Shown here: piece by piece, positions 37,848-47,384 of the stretch
Numbering within the stretch: position 1 is the first letter of the stretch
Layout: each line of letters starts with the position of its first letter
Source of the DNA: Curtobacterium sp. TC1
Lineage (GTDB): Bacteria > Actinomycetota > Actinomycetes > Actinomycetales > Microbacteriaceae
NCBI RefSeq assembly: GCF_019844075.1
Contig: NZ_CP081964.1
Span: forward strand, 2,356,001 to 2,420,000
Direction: 5' to 3'
Length of the DNA stretch: 64,000 nucleotides
Position numbers and translations under genes: made by a program
Notes under the pieces: generated by a model
What the model was told of the DNA's origin: nothing
What the model saw: only the letters and a program-made list of their open reading frames with translations
Database searches by the model: none

Positions 37848-38758
37848 TTCTCGGCCTTGCCGTGCCGCCAGTACCCCATGAACGCGACCTGCTTCCGGTC
37901 GATCCCGACGCCGCGCACCAGGTGCCGACGGAGCTCCTTGACGCAGCCGGCCTCCCCCGCGATCCACGCGTACACCGGACGCTCGTCCACCGGCGCGGGG
38001 ACGTCCCACAGGACCTGCTCGTCGACGTCGACGTCGGTCAGCTCGACGGCGTCCCCGCAGGCGGGACCGGCGGCGGACGAGGAACCGGCGACGACCGTCG
38101 ACGCCCAGGCGTGCACCTGGTCGGTCATGCGGACGCCGTGCGTCGCGCCGTTCCGGGCGATCCAACGGACCTCGACCCCGGCGGGCGCGGTCACGGGCAG
38201 CCGGTCGGCGTCGGTCGGCACCTCGATGAAGACGTGGCCGACGGTCGAGACGTCGAGCGCCTCGAGGATGGCGCAGATCGCCGGGGCGGCGGTCTCGTCC
38301 CCGGCGAGCAGGATGCGGTTCGCGTGCCCGGGTGCGAACTCGGCGGCGCCGGTCGGCAGGTCCTCGGGCGACTCCGGCACGCGCGGTCCGACGATCCGGA
38401 GTTCGTCGCCCACGCGGCAGGACGACACCCACCGCGATGCGGGCCCGGCGTCCCCGTGCGCGACGAAGTCGATGTCGAGCTCACGGGCGTCGGGCCGGAA
38501 CGAGCGGACCGTGTACGTGCGCAGCGGGTTCCGTTCCGCGTCCGGCAGGGCACGCCAGGCGGCGTACCAGTCCTCGTCCTCGGGCAGTTCGGAGAAGCCC
38601 ACGCCGTCCAGCGGCAGCACGACCTTGATCCGTTGGTCGAGCCCGACCGAGGAGAAGTCCGCCAGGGCATCGCCCGTCAGCGTCACCCGGACGAAGTGCG
38701 GGGTGAGGGACGTGACCGCTGCCACACGGACGGAGAAGACGCGGTACCGGGTTGCCAC
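37844..38758 (-). CDS. Siderophore-interacting FAD-binding protein (ferric-siderophore reductase)
   Basis: A 304-aa protein of the SIP family, which reduces ferric siderophores in the cytoplasm so that iron is released. The FAD-binding site is in LRTYTVRSFRPDARELDIDFVAHGDAGPASRW, the nucleotide-binding region in ILLAGDETAAPAICAIL, and the C-terminus is the family GYWRHGKAE. The GTG start at 38758 has a CATACT box 7 nt upstream, overlapped by a DtxR/IdeR-like box. It is coupled to the downstream ATPase by a four-base overlap. Confidence 0.92.
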   Translation of the reverse strand: MATRYRVFSVRVAAVTSLTPHFVRVTLTGDALADFSSVGLDQRIKVVLPLDGVGFSELPEDEDWYAAWRALPDAERNPLRTYTVRSFRPDARELDIDFVAHGDAGPASRWVSSCRVGDELRIVGPRVPESPEDLPTGAAEFAPGHANRILLAGDETAAPAICAILEALDVSTVGHVFIEVPTDADRLPVTAPAGVEVRWIARNGATHGVRMTDQVHAWASTVVAGSSSAAGPACGDAVELTDVDVDEQVLWDVPAPVDERPVYAWIAGEAGCVKELRRHLVRGVGIDRKQVAFMGYWRHGKAEN

Positions 38759-38767
38759 GGATCCGAG

Positions 38768-38786
38768 TATGGCATGCCTTACCTAA
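38768..38786 (-). promoter_or_regulatory. DtxR/IdeR-like iron box
   Basis: TTAGGTAAGGCATGCCATA on the minus strand matches the consensus TTAGGTTAGGCTAACCTAA at 13 of 19 positions and keeps its dyad form. It overlaps the probable -10 box of the siderophore-interacting protein gene, so iron-bound repressor would shut it off. It also lies just upstream of the divergent alpha/beta hydrolase gene. Confidence 0.7.
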
Positions 38787-38824
38787 GGTCTCCAGACCCC
38801 GCCGACGGTGCGAAGATCGCTTCC

Positions 38825-39766
38825 GTGCCCGATGCCCCCGACGACGAATTCGCAGACCTGGCCGCCCTCGCCCGCGCGAGCGGCGTGACGGAGCCGCTCC
38901 GCGCCTCCAGGCAGGTGGTCCGCACCCACGACGGACAGGAGACGTCCGCCATCCGGTGGGGAGACCGGGAGGCCCGGATCACCTACCTGCACGGCCTCGG
39001 CATCGACGCCCACAGCTTCGACCAGACCGCGCTCGCCGTCGGCGAGCCGGCGGTCGCCCTCGACCTGCCGGGACACGGCCGGTCGTCGTGGCGGGACGAC
39101 GCGGACTACGGGGCGTCCGTGACGGCGCCGACCGTGCTCGCCGCGCTCGACGCCCTGGGGGTCCCGCCGGGGATCGTCGTCGGGCACTCCCTCGGCGCGA
39201 TCCTGTCGGCACGGCTCGCGGCCACGGCACCGGAGCGGGTCACCGGGCTCGTGCTCGTCGACATGTCGCCCGACTTCGCGCAGCGGGCGGTCGACCGGAT
39301 CGCCCGGGCACTCGAGGCCGAGGAGCCCTTCGCGACGCTGGACCAGGTCGTCGACCGGGCGATCGAGGCACGCGTCGGCGACGACCGGCACGTGCTGCTG
39401 CGCGAGGCCCGCCACACCACGCGGCTCGGCGACGACGGCGCGCTCGTCCGGCGGCACCACTTCCCGCACCTGCCCGCCGGCCGCACGTCGTCGGTGGGGC
39501 GCTTCGCCGACGCCTGGCCCGACCTCGAGGCCCTGCGGGTGCCGATCCTGCTCGTCCGCGGCGACCGCGGGTACGTCTCACCGAAGCTGCACGCCGCGTT
39601 CGCCGAGCGGCTGCCGGACGCCGAGATCGTGACGGTCACCGCACGGCACGCGGTGCAGAACCAGGCGCCCCTCGAACTCGCTGCGGCGATCCGGGCATGG
39701 GCGGGACGTCACGGTTTGTTGCACCGGATCGATGAACCGTCGCGGGACCGTACCGGCCCCCGGTAA
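38825..39766 (+). CDS. Alpha/beta hydrolase
   Basis: A 313-aa alpha/beta hydrolase with the oxyanion region LHGLGIDAHSF, LDLPGHGRSSW, the nucleophile elbow GHSLGA, an acid in the LLVRGDRGYVS segment and a late histidine in TARHAVQNQAP. The GTG at 38825 is used; an ATG at 38774 lies inside the iron box and is less likely. TAAGGT at 38784-38789, overlapping the box, may be its -10 element, so it may be iron-controlled together with the divergent siderophore gene and might hydrolyse a siderophore ester. That role is an inference; the family is broad. Confidence 0.82.
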   Translation: MPDAPDDEFADLAALARASGVTEPLRASRQVVRTHDGQETSAIRWGDREARITYLHGLGIDAHSFDQTALAVGEPAVALDLPGHGRSSWRDDADYGASVTAPTVLAALDALGVPPGIVVGHSLGAILSARLAATAPERVTGLVLVDMSPDFAQRAVDRIARALEAEEPFATLDQVVDRAIEARVGDDRHVLLREARHTTRLGDDGALVRRHHFPHLPAGRTSSVGRFADAWPDLEALRVPILLVRGDRGYVSPKLHAAFAERLPDAEIVTVTARHAVQNQAPLELAAAIRAWAGRHGLLHRIDEPSRDRTGPR

Positions 39767-39823
39767 CCTCGTGCGAGCGCGAGCTGTGACCATCGCCTCG
39801 CGTCCGGAAGGAACCCACACCCC

Positions 39824-41374
39824 ATGAGTCCGCTCCACCGCCGTACCGCCCGGGCTGCACGCACCACGCGCATCGGACGTGCCGCCCTCGCCGCCACCGC
39901 GGTCGCCGTCGTCTCCGCCCTCGCGCTGACCGGCTGCTCCGGCTCGTCGAACGAGAACGGCGGCGCCGACGCCACCGTGCGCGTCGGCCTGGTGCTCGAA
40001 CCGACCAGCCTCGACATCCGCACGCAGTCCGGTGCAGCGCTCGACCAGGTGCTCATCGACAACGTGTACCAGGGGCTCGTCGGCCGGACCGCCGACGGCG
40101 ACATCCGCGACGTGCTGGCCTCCGAGCACGAGGTCTCCGACGACGGCCTGACCTACACGTTCACGCTGCGCGACGGCATCACGTTCCAGGACGGCAAGGA
40201 CGTCACCGCGGCCGACGTCGTGTGGTCGCTCGAGCAGGTCAAGTCGAACGAGACCTACGTGGACTCCGCCAAGCTCGCCGGCGTCACCTCGATCACGTCC
40301 CCGTCGACCGGTGTGGTCCGGCTCGAGCTGGCGAAGCCCGACTCGGACCTGCTCTGGAACCTGACCGGCCGCTCCGGACTGGTGCTCGAGAAGGCCGCGA
40401 CGAACGACCTGTCGGACACCGCGAACGGCACCGGCCCCTACGAGGTCGCGAACTGGAAGCAGGGCGACTCGCTCACCTTCGACCGCAACGACGACTACTG
40501 GGGCACGAAGGCGAAGGTCGCGAAGATCGTCTTCCGGTACATCACCGACCCGTCGACGGCCGTCAACGCGATGGCGAACGGGGACCTCGACGTCCTCAAC
40601 CCGGTCGACGGCACGCTGAAGAGCCAGCTCCAGGGGAACGCCGACATCGCGCTGCACAGCGGCAAGACGACGGACAAGTACACGCTGGCGTTCAACGACC
40701 GCAAGGAACCGTTCACCGACAAGCGGGTGCGCCAGGCGATCCGGCAGGCGATCGACCCGAAGGCGCTCATCAAGGCCATCGGCGGCACGGGTGTCGAGCA
40801 GGGCGGTCCGATCCCGGAGCTCGACCCCGGGTACGAGGACCTGACCGACATCGACGCGTACGACCCTGACAACGCGAAGCGGCTCCTCGCCGCCGCCGGA
40901 CAGGAGAACCTGAAGCTCACGCTGACGTACGCGAACGTCTACCCGGCGACCATCGGCGACGTGCTGAAGTCACAGCTCGCCGACGTCGGGATCACCCTGA
41001 CCGTCAAGCGCGTCGACTTCGCCACCTGGCTGTCCTCGGTGTTCCAGGCACCGAAGTCGGGCGAGCGTGACTTCGACCTGTCGATGGTCGACCACGTCGA
41101 GGCCCGCGACTTCGGCAACTGGGCGAACCCCGACTACTACTTCGGCTACGACAACGCCGAGGTGCAGTCGCTCTACGCCGAGTCGATCGCGGCGACCGAC
41201 GAGGCCACCAAGACCGAGGCCCTGCGCAAGGCCGCGAAGATCGTGAGCGAGGACGCCGCCGGCGAGTGGCTCTACACGGCCACCGAGATCACCGCGGTGC
41301 GGACCGGCGTCACGGGCTTCCCCGTCGACGGCGGCAACTCGAGGCTCGACCTGTCGAAGCTCGCCGTCAAGTGA
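39824..41374 (+). CDS. Peptide/nickel-type ABC transporter substrate-binding lipoprotein
   Basis: A 516-aa solute-binding protein of family 5 (DppA/OppA/NikA type). A signal peptide ends in a lipobox (LALTGCSGSS, Cys about residue 38), so it is anchored outside the membrane. The family signature ASEHEVSDDGLTYTFTLRDGITFQDGKDVTAADVVWS is present. GGAAGGAA precedes the ATG, and TAACCT at 39764-39769, overlapping the stop of the hydrolase gene, is a possible -10 box. It heads a five-gene operon with two permeases and two ATPases. The ligand (oligopeptide, metal complex or other) is not evident. Confidence 0.93.
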   Translation: MSPLHRRTARAARTTRIGRAALAATAVAVVSALALTGCSGSSNENGGADATVRVGLVLEPTSLDIRTQSGAALDQVLIDNVYQGLVGRTADGDIRDVLASEHEVSDDGLTYTFTLRDGITFQDGKDVTAADVVWSLEQVKSNETYVDSAKLAGVTSITSPSTGVVRLELAKPDSDLLWNLTGRSGLVLEKAATNDLSDTANGTGPYEVANWKQGDSLTFDRNDDYWGTKAKVAKIVFRYITDPSTAVNAMANGDLDVLNPVDGTLKSQLQGNADIALHSGKTTDKYTLAFNDRKEPFTDKRVRQAIRQAIDPKALIKAIGGTGVEQGGPIPELDPGYEDLTDIDAYDPDNAKRLLAAAGQENLKLTLTYANVYPATIGDVLKSQLADVGITLTVKRVDFATWLSSVFQAPKSGERDFDLSMVDHVEARDFGNWANPDYYFGYDNAEVQSLYAESIAATDEATKTEALRKAAKIVSEDAAGEWLYTATEITAVRTGVTGFPVDGGNSRLDLSKLAVK

Positions 41375-41402
41375 ACCGAACCGCTGCCGGAGCTCCGAGC
41401 AC

Positions 41403-42356
41403 GTGACCCGGTTCCTGGTCGGCAGGCTGCTGCTGCTCGTCGTCGGGCTGCTCGTCGCGAGCGTCATCATCTTCGCGACCCTGCGGGTGCTGCCCGGCGA
41501 CGTCGCACAGGTCGTCGCCGGCACCCAGTCGACCCCGGCGCAGGTCGAGCAGCTCCGGCAGCAGCTCGGCCTCGACCGGCCCGTCGTGGCGCAGTACCTC
41601 GACTGGATCGGCGGGGTGTTCCGCGGCGACCTCGGTCGGTCCCTCGTGACGAACGGGCAGGTCGCGCCGGAGATCGCGCAGAAACTGGCGATCACCCTGC
41701 CGCTCGCGGGCATGTCGCTCGCGACCGCGCTCGTGATCGGCGTCCCCCTCGGGGTCGTCGCCGCGGTGCTCCGCCGTCGGCCGGGCGGCGCCGTCATCGG
41801 GTTCGTCGCGCAGGCCGTCGCCGCCGTCCCGGTCGTCTGGGCCGGCATGCTGCTCGTCGCCCTGTTCGCCGTCACGCTGCACTGGCTGCCGACGCAGGGC
41901 TTCCCGCTCGACGGCTGGTCCGAGCCGGGCCGGGCGTTCGCCTCGCTCGTGCTCCCCGCCATGACCATCGGTGCGGTCGAGGGTGCCGTCATCCTGCGCT
42001 TCACCCGGTCGGCGACCCTGTCGGTGCTCGACGCGGACCACGTCCGCACCGCGGCCGCGATCGGCCTCACCCGCACGCAGGCACTGCTCCGGCACGGGCT
42101 GCCGTCGGTCGCCCTCACGGTGCTCGCCGTGCTCGGGGTGCAGATCGCCGGGCTGCTGGTCGGGGCCGTCGTCGTCGAGCAGCTGTTCTCGCTGCCCGGG
42201 GTCGGGCGCATGCTCGTGACCGACGTCGGCCGCCGCGACATCACCAAGGTGCAGTCCGAGCTCCTCGTGCTCACCGGACTGGTGCTGCTGGTCGGGTTCG
42301 CCGTCGACGTCGTGCACCGCACCCTCGACCCGCGCCAACGCGAGGTGTCCGGGTGA
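41403..42356 (+). CDS. ABC transporter permease (DppB/OppB type)
   Basis: A 317-aa integral membrane protein with six predicted helices. The N-terminus ([30 protein letters not shown]) is typical of DppB, and the EAA-type loop that contacts the ATPases is in VRTAAAIGLTRTQALLRHGLP. The start codon is GTG (41403), 28 bp after the binding-protein gene. Its stop overlaps the next permease start as GTGA. It pairs with that permease to form the membrane channel. Confidence 0.94.
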   Translation: MTRFLVGRLLLLVVGLLVASVIIFATLRVLPGDVAQVVAGTQSTPAQVEQLRQQLGLDRPVVAQYLDWIGGVFRGDLGRSLVTNGQVAPEIAQKLAITLPLAGMSLATALVIGVPLGVVAAVLRRRPGGAVIGFVAQAVAAVPVVWAGMLLVALFAVTLHWLPTQGFPLDGWSEPGRAFASLVLPAMTIGAVEGAVILRFTRSATLSVLDADHVRTAAAIGLTRTQALLRHGLPSVALTVLAVLGVQIAGLLVGAVVVEQLFSLPGVGRMLVTDVGRRDITKVQSELLVLTGLVLLVGFAVDVVHRTLDPRQREVSG

Positions 42357-43240
42357 TCCGCCGCCTGCTGTCCCGGCCCACCGGGGTCTTCGCCGTCGTC
42401 GTGCTCGGTCTGCTCGTGGTCCTCGCCGCGGTGTCGCTCGTGTGGACGCCGCAGGACCCCTTCCGCGCCGACCCGTTCCACCAGTGGGAGGGTCCGAGCG
42501 CCGCACACTGGTTCGGTACCGACGCCGCCGGCCGCGACATCGCGAGCTACCTGCTCGCCGGCACCCGCACCACCGTCCTCGTCGCCGTCGGGGCCGGGGT
42601 GATCGCCAGCGTCGTCGGCATCGCCCTGACCGCGATCGGGTCGCTCACCGCCCGCTGGGTGCGCGAGGGCACGGCCGTCCTGCTCGACATCCTGGTGGCG
42701 TTCCCGACCCTGCTGACCGCGATGCTCCTGACCGCGGTGTCCGGCGGGTCGCTCGGGGTCGTCATCGTCAGCGTCGGGCTGTCCTTCGGGGTGACGATCG
42801 CCCGGGTCGCCCGCGGCGAGATCCGCCGCATCGCCCGCAGCGACTACGTCACCGCGGCCCGCGCCTCCGGTGTCGGTGGTGCCGGGGTGCTGTTCCGCCA
42901 CCTGGTGCCGAACGCCGCGCCGCTGTTCACCGTGCAGCTCTCGCTCGCGATGGCCACCGCGGTCCTCGCCGAGGCCGGGCTGTCGTACCTGGGCTACGGC
43001 GCCGGTTCGGACACGGCGTCGTGGGGCAGCCTGCTGTCCGACCTGCAGACCTACATCGGGGTGCACCCGTGGAGCGCCACCTGGCCCGGAGCCGCGATCG
43101 CGCTGGTCGTCGCCGCACTCTCCCTGCTCGGCGACGCGATCCGCGACGCCACCGACCCGCGTCTGACGACGAACGACCGCGCAGCGGGCGGCGACCGCCG
43201 CCCGGACGCGGCCACGACCACCCCCGGGGTGACCGCATGA
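42353..43240 (+). CDS. ABC transporter permease (DppC/OppC type)
   Basis: A 295-aa permease that starts with a GTG overlapping the previous stop. It has the DppC-type motifs FGTDAAGRDIASYLLAGTRTT and LSYLGYGAGSDTASWGSLLSD, and the ATPase-contact loop YVTAARASGVGGAGVLFRHLVPN. It forms the channel together with the upstream permease, and its stop overlaps the next ATPase start as ATGA. Confidence 0.94.
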   Translation: MIRRLLSRPTGVFAVVVLGLLVVLAAVSLVWTPQDPFRADPFHQWEGPSAAHWFGTDAAGRDIASYLLAGTRTTVLVAVGAGVIASVVGIALTAIGSLTARWVREGTAVLLDILVAFPTLLTAMLLTAVSGGSLGVVIVSVGLSFGVTIARVARGEIRRIARSDYVTAARASGVGGAGVLFRHLVPNAAPLFTVQLSLAMATAVLAEAGLSYLGYGAGSDTASWGSLLSDLQTYIGVHPWSATWPGAAIALVVAALSLLGDAIRDATDPRLTTNDRAAGGDRRPDAATTTPGVTA

Positions 43241-44057
43241 CCGACCGCAGCCACAGCCGCAGCGACACCGGCACCGGTGGGCTCGAGGTGGTGGGGCTCT
43301 CCGTCCGCATCACGGGGCGGACGATCCTGGACGACGTGACGTTCACCGTGCCTCCCGGCGAACGCGTCGGCGTGATCGGCGCGTCCGGATCCGGCAAGTC
43401 GATGACCTCGCTCGCCCTGATGGGGCTGGAGCCCACCGGGGCGACCGTCACCGGCAGCATCCGTGTCGACGGCACCGAACTCGTCGGCTTGCCCGACCGA
43501 CAGCGCGCACGGCACCGTGGGTCCGGCATCGGCATGGTCTTCCAGGAGCCCGGCACCGCCCTCGACCCGCTGCGCCGCGTCGGCGCGCAGATCGCCGAGC
43601 CCCTGCGGCTGCACCGGGGACTCGACCGGCGGGCGGCGCGTGCCGCGGCGACCGCGCTGGCGGCGGACGTCGGACTGCCGGACCCGGAGTCGCTGCTGCG
43701 CCAGTACCCGCACCAGCTGTCCGGCGGGCAGCGCCAGCGGATCTGCATCGCGATGGCGATGGCCGGGCAGCCCGCGTACCTGGTCGCCGACGAGCCGACG
43801 ACGGCGCTCGACGTCACGACCGAGGCGCGGATCCTCGACCTCTTCGAAGGGCTGGCGGCCGGCATGGTCTTCGTCACGCACGACCTGGCGGTGCTCGCCC
43901 GGATCGCCGACACCGCCGTCGTGCTCGACGCCGGCCGGGTCGTCGAGCAGGGCTCGGTCGCGTCGCTGCTCGCGGCGCCGCAGCACCCCGCGACCGTCGC
44001 GCTCGTCGATGCCGCGCGCGCCACCGCCCGTCGTACCCGACCGTCCGGAGGCTCCGC

Positions 44058-44061
<4 letters not shown>
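43237..44061 (+). CDS. ABC transporter ATP-binding protein (DppD/OppD type)
   Basis: A 274-aa ATPase with Walker A GASGSGKSMTSLALMG, signature LSGGQRQRICIAM, Walker B YLVADEPTTALD and a switch histidine in VFVTHDLAVLAR. The ATG at 43237 overlaps the permease stop (ATGA), and its own stop overlaps the DppF-type start. The C-terminal oligopeptide/dipeptide domain with an iron-sulfur cysteine set found in many DppD proteins is absent, so it is a short version. Confidence 0.93.
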
Positions 44062-44840
<779 letters not shown>

Positions 44841-44859
44841 CGCGGGCGGGCTCTGAGTC

Positions 44860-44903
44860 GGAACGACAACATCGACGTCGTACGACATCGGGAGTGTCGT
44901 TCC
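44860..44903. repeat. Dispersed palindromic element, family 2 (copy A)
   Basis: Arms GGAACGACA (44860-44868) and TGTCGTTCC (44895-44903) are perfect inverse complements, and a smaller perfect palindrome, GTCGTACGAC (44877-44886), lies between them. It occupies the convergent gap between the transporter operon and the amidase gene. A copy with the same spacing is at 51.2 kb. It may act as a two-way terminator. Confidence 0.7.
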
Positions 44904-44937
44904 AGGTCGCCGCGCGAGTTGCACCCGCGTCAGGCGG

Positions 44938-46383
44938 TCAGGCGGTCCAGGCCGCCGGGTGCCGCCGCTGCCACCGCAGCCGACGCTCGAGCTGGGCCCC
45001 GATCGCGAGCAGGACCCGCTCGCCCCCCGGACGCCCGATCAACTGGACGCCCATCGGCAGGCCGCCACCGTCCGGGTGGTCGTCGGCGGTGACCCCGACG
45101 GGCAGGGTGATCGCCGGCAGCCCCGCCACGTTCGCCATCGAGGTCCAGGGCGAGTAGGCGCACTGGCGGCGGAAGTCCTCGTCCGGGTCGTCGCCGTACC
45201 AGCCGAGCGGCCTCGGGGTCAGCGCGAGCGTCGGTGACAGCACGGCGTCGAACCGGTCGAACGCGCCGATCAGCGTCGCCGAGAACGTGTCGAGCGTGGT
45301 CATCGCGTCGAGCACCTGGGTGCCGGTGAGCCGCCGTCCCCGTTCCACGAGCCACGCCACCAGGGGCGTCAGCGCGGTCAGGTCGATGCCGGGGACCATC
45401 GGCAGCCGCGCCGCGGAGCTCTCCCAGGCCACCCGGAACGCGTCGGCGTACGGCGCCCGGGGCATCTGCACGTCCTCCACGCCGTGCCCCACCTCGCCGA
45501 GCACCCGCACCGCGGTCTCGACGGCAGCGCGCGCCGCGGGGTCGACCACCACGTCGACGGTGTCGTCCCACGGTGAGCCGTCGAGCAGTCCGACGACGAA
45601 GCGCCCCTCGCCGCGGACGGCCGCGGCGGTGAACGGGCCGTCACCCACGTCCGGCGTGACCAGGGCGTACGGTGCCGGCTCCGCCAGCCCGGTGGGCGCC
45701 ACGAGCGCGTCGAGCAGCATCCCGGCGTCCGCCACCGACCGGGTCAGCGGCCCGGCGACGGACAGTCCGCCGACGCCGGAGCGACCGGGCATCGACGGCA
45801 CCCGCCCACGGCTCGGCTTGAGGCCGACGAGTCCGGTCGCGGCGGCCGGGATCCGGACCGAACCCCCACCGTCGGACCCGACGGCCGCCGGCAGCAGTCC
45901 GGCCGCGACGGCGACCGCCGCGCCGCTCGACGACCCGCCGGGCGCACGGCCCGTGTCGTACGGGTTCCGCGTCACCCCGAACCGGGTCTCCGACGACGAG
46001 GACATCCCGAACTCGGGCGACGTCGTCTTGCCGAGGCTCACCGTGCCGGCCGCGTCGAGCGCCGCGACCAGCGGGTGGTCGGCCCCGGCGGGGCGCTCCG
46101 GCAGGCTCGCGGTGCCGCTGCGCGTGGGGACCCCGGCGCGGTCGTACAGGTCCTTGTCGGCGGACGGGAGGCCCCACAACGGTCTGGACGTCGGCACCAG
46201 GTGGCCGAGACGGTCGGCTCTCGTGCGCGCTGCGTCGGCCGTGACCGTCACGAACGCGCCGAGGCCGGGATCCAGGCGCTCGATGCGGGTGAGGTAGTGC
46301 TCGGTCACCTCGAGCGCGGTCGCCTCCCCCCGGCGGATCCAGTCCCAGAGTTCCTGCGCGGCGAGGTGGTGGAGTTCGAACAC
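44938..46383 (-). CDS. Amidase (amidase signature family)
   Basis: A 481-aa hydrolase of carbon-nitrogen bonds with the Ser-cisSer-Lys triad: the lysine in LPSADKDLYDRAG near residue 75, the cis-serine in PGGSSSGAAVAVAAG and the nucleophile serine in SDGGGSVRIPAAATGLVGLKPS. The family covers amidases, glutamyl-tRNA amidotransferase A-like enzymes and lactam hydrolases. No gatB or gatC is adjacent, so a stand-alone amidase is likely. The GTG start has a TAGGCT box (46392-46397) 8 nt upstream, so the mRNA is probably leaderless. Confidence 0.92.
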   Translation of the reverse strand: MFELHHLAAQELWDWIRRGEATALEVTEHYLTRIERLDPGLGAFVTVTADAARTRADRLGHLVPTSRPLWGLPSADKDLYDRAGVPTRSGTASLPERPAGADHPLVAALDAAGTVSLGKTTSPEFGMSSSSETRFGVTRNPYDTGRAPGGSSSGAAVAVAAGLLPAAVGSDGGGSVRIPAAATGLVGLKPSRGRVPSMPGRSGVGGLSVAGPLTRSVADAGMLLDALVAPTGLAEPAPYALVTPDVGDGPFTAAAVRGEGRFVVGLLDGSPWDDTVDVVVDPAARAAVETAVRVLGEVGHGVEDVQMPRAPYADAFRVAWESSAARLPMVPGIDLTALTPLVAWLVERGRRLTGTQVLDAMTTLDTFSATLIGAFDRFDAVLSPTLALTPRPLGWYGDDPDEDFRRQCAYSPWTSMANVAGLPAITLPVGVTADDHPDGGGLPMGVQLIGRPGGERVLLAIGAQLERRLRWQRRHPAAWTA

Positions 46384-46391
46384 GGTTCCCG

Positions 46392-46397
46392 AGCCTA
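46392..46397 (-). promoter_or_regulatory. -10 box TAGGCT of a probable leaderless amidase transcript
   Basis: TAGGCT on the minus strand lies 8 nt before the amidase GTG at 46383. Confidence 0.5.
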
Positions 46398-46438
46398 GGC
46401 GGCGTCGGTGCTGGTCGTCCGACAGTGCTGGTCGGCCG

Positions 46439-47305
46439 TCAGTGCTGGTCGTACCGGTAGAAGCCGCGCCCGGTCTTCACGCCCAGGTCGCCGGCCTCGA
46501 CGTACTGCCGGAGCAGCTGCCGCGGACCCTCGGGCAGGTGCGGGTCCTCCGCCGCGTAGTGCTCCTCGATGTCCAGGACGACGTCGAGCCCCACCTGGTC
46601 CATCATCCGGAACGGACCCGCGGGCGACCCGGTGTTCACCGCGAACATGGCGTCGACGTCCTCGGGCGTGGAGACCCCGTCGGCGACGACGGCCAGCGAC
46701 TCGCGCTTGATGGCCGCCCAGATGCGGTTGAAGATGAACCCGGTCGACTCCTTGCGGGCGACGAACGGGCGGACACCGTAGGTCGGCAGGACCTCGAGCA
46801 GCAGGTCGACGACCGCGGGGTCGGTCTCGCCGTCGCTCATCAGGTCGACGGCGTTCTGCGCCGGCGGCATGTAGAAGTGCATGTTCAGCACGCGCTCGGG
46901 GTGCTCGACCTCGTCGATCATCAGTCGGCTCGCGTACGACGACGAGTTGCTCGCCAGGATCGTGTCCGCCCCGACGGCGCGGTCGAGCTGGCCGAACACC
47001 GTGGTCTTGAGGTCGATGCGCTCCGGGATCGCCTCGACGACGAGCCACGCACCGGCGACGGCCGCGTGCAGGTCGTCGAACGCGCGGACGGTGCCGACCG
47101 CGCCGCCGTCCCGCGCGGCGGCGAGCGCCGGGAGCTCGCGCTCGACGTACTCGACGGCGGCCGTGCGGACCGGTTCGGCGAGATCGTAGACACGGGACTC
47201 GCCACCGGCGCTGGCGAACATGAGCGCGATGCGCCGGCCGAGGGTCCCACCGCCGATCACGGTGACGGGTCGGTTGCGGATGTCGGTCGGCAGGGGGAAG
47301 CCCAT
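46439..47305 (-). CDS. 3-hydroxyacyl-CoA dehydrogenase family protein
   Basis: A 288-aa NAD-dependent dehydrogenase with the Rossmann motif VIGGGTLGRRIALMFASAGG, the SNSSS segment, the catalytic histidine in LNMHFYMPPAQNAVDLM and the C-terminal FRMMDQVGLDVVLDIEEHY. The family oxidises 3-hydroxybutyryl-CoA and related compounds; a role with free hydroxy acids is also possible. GAAGGA precedes the ATG. It is divergent from the acetoacetate-decarboxylase-family gene across an 79-bp gap that holds a palindrome, so the two are probably regulated together. Confidence 0.9.
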   Translation of the reverse strand: MGFPLPTDIRNRPVTVIGGGTLGRRIALMFASAGGESRVYDLAEPVRTAAVEYVERELPALAAARDGGAVGTVRAFDDLHAAVAGAWLVVEAIPERIDLKTTVFGQLDRAVGADTILASNSSSYASRLMIDEVEHPERVLNMHFYMPPAQNAVDLMSDGETDPAVVDLLLEVLPTYGVRPFVARKESTGFIFNRIWAAIKRESLAVVADGVSTPEDVDAMFAVNTGSPAGPFRMMDQVGLDVVLDIEEHYAAEDPHLPEGPRQLLRQYVEAGDLGVKTGRGFYRYDQH

Positions 47306-47342
47306 GGTGTCCTTCGTTCTCGGGTGTACGTTCGATACACAA

Positions 47343-47355
47343 CGTACTCAGTACG
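47343..47355. promoter_or_regulatory. Palindrome CGTACTCAGTACG in a divergent promoter
   Basis: A 13-bp perfect dyad around a central base lies between the dehydrogenase and decarboxylase-family genes. It has the size of a TetR-type operator, and a tetR gene lies downstream in the same cluster. Confidence 0.55.
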
Positions 47356-47384
47356 GATCGTATTGCAACCGACAAGGAGTTCTC

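Noticed and set aside
39711..39740. ACGGTT...AACCGT as an operator for the transporter operon
   Set aside because: The arms are only 6 bp and lie in the coding end of the hydrolase gene; a match this short is expected by chance.
44938..46383. The amidase as GatA of the tRNA amidotransferase
   Set aside because: No gatC or gatB neighbours; the sequence around the triad fits a general amidase.
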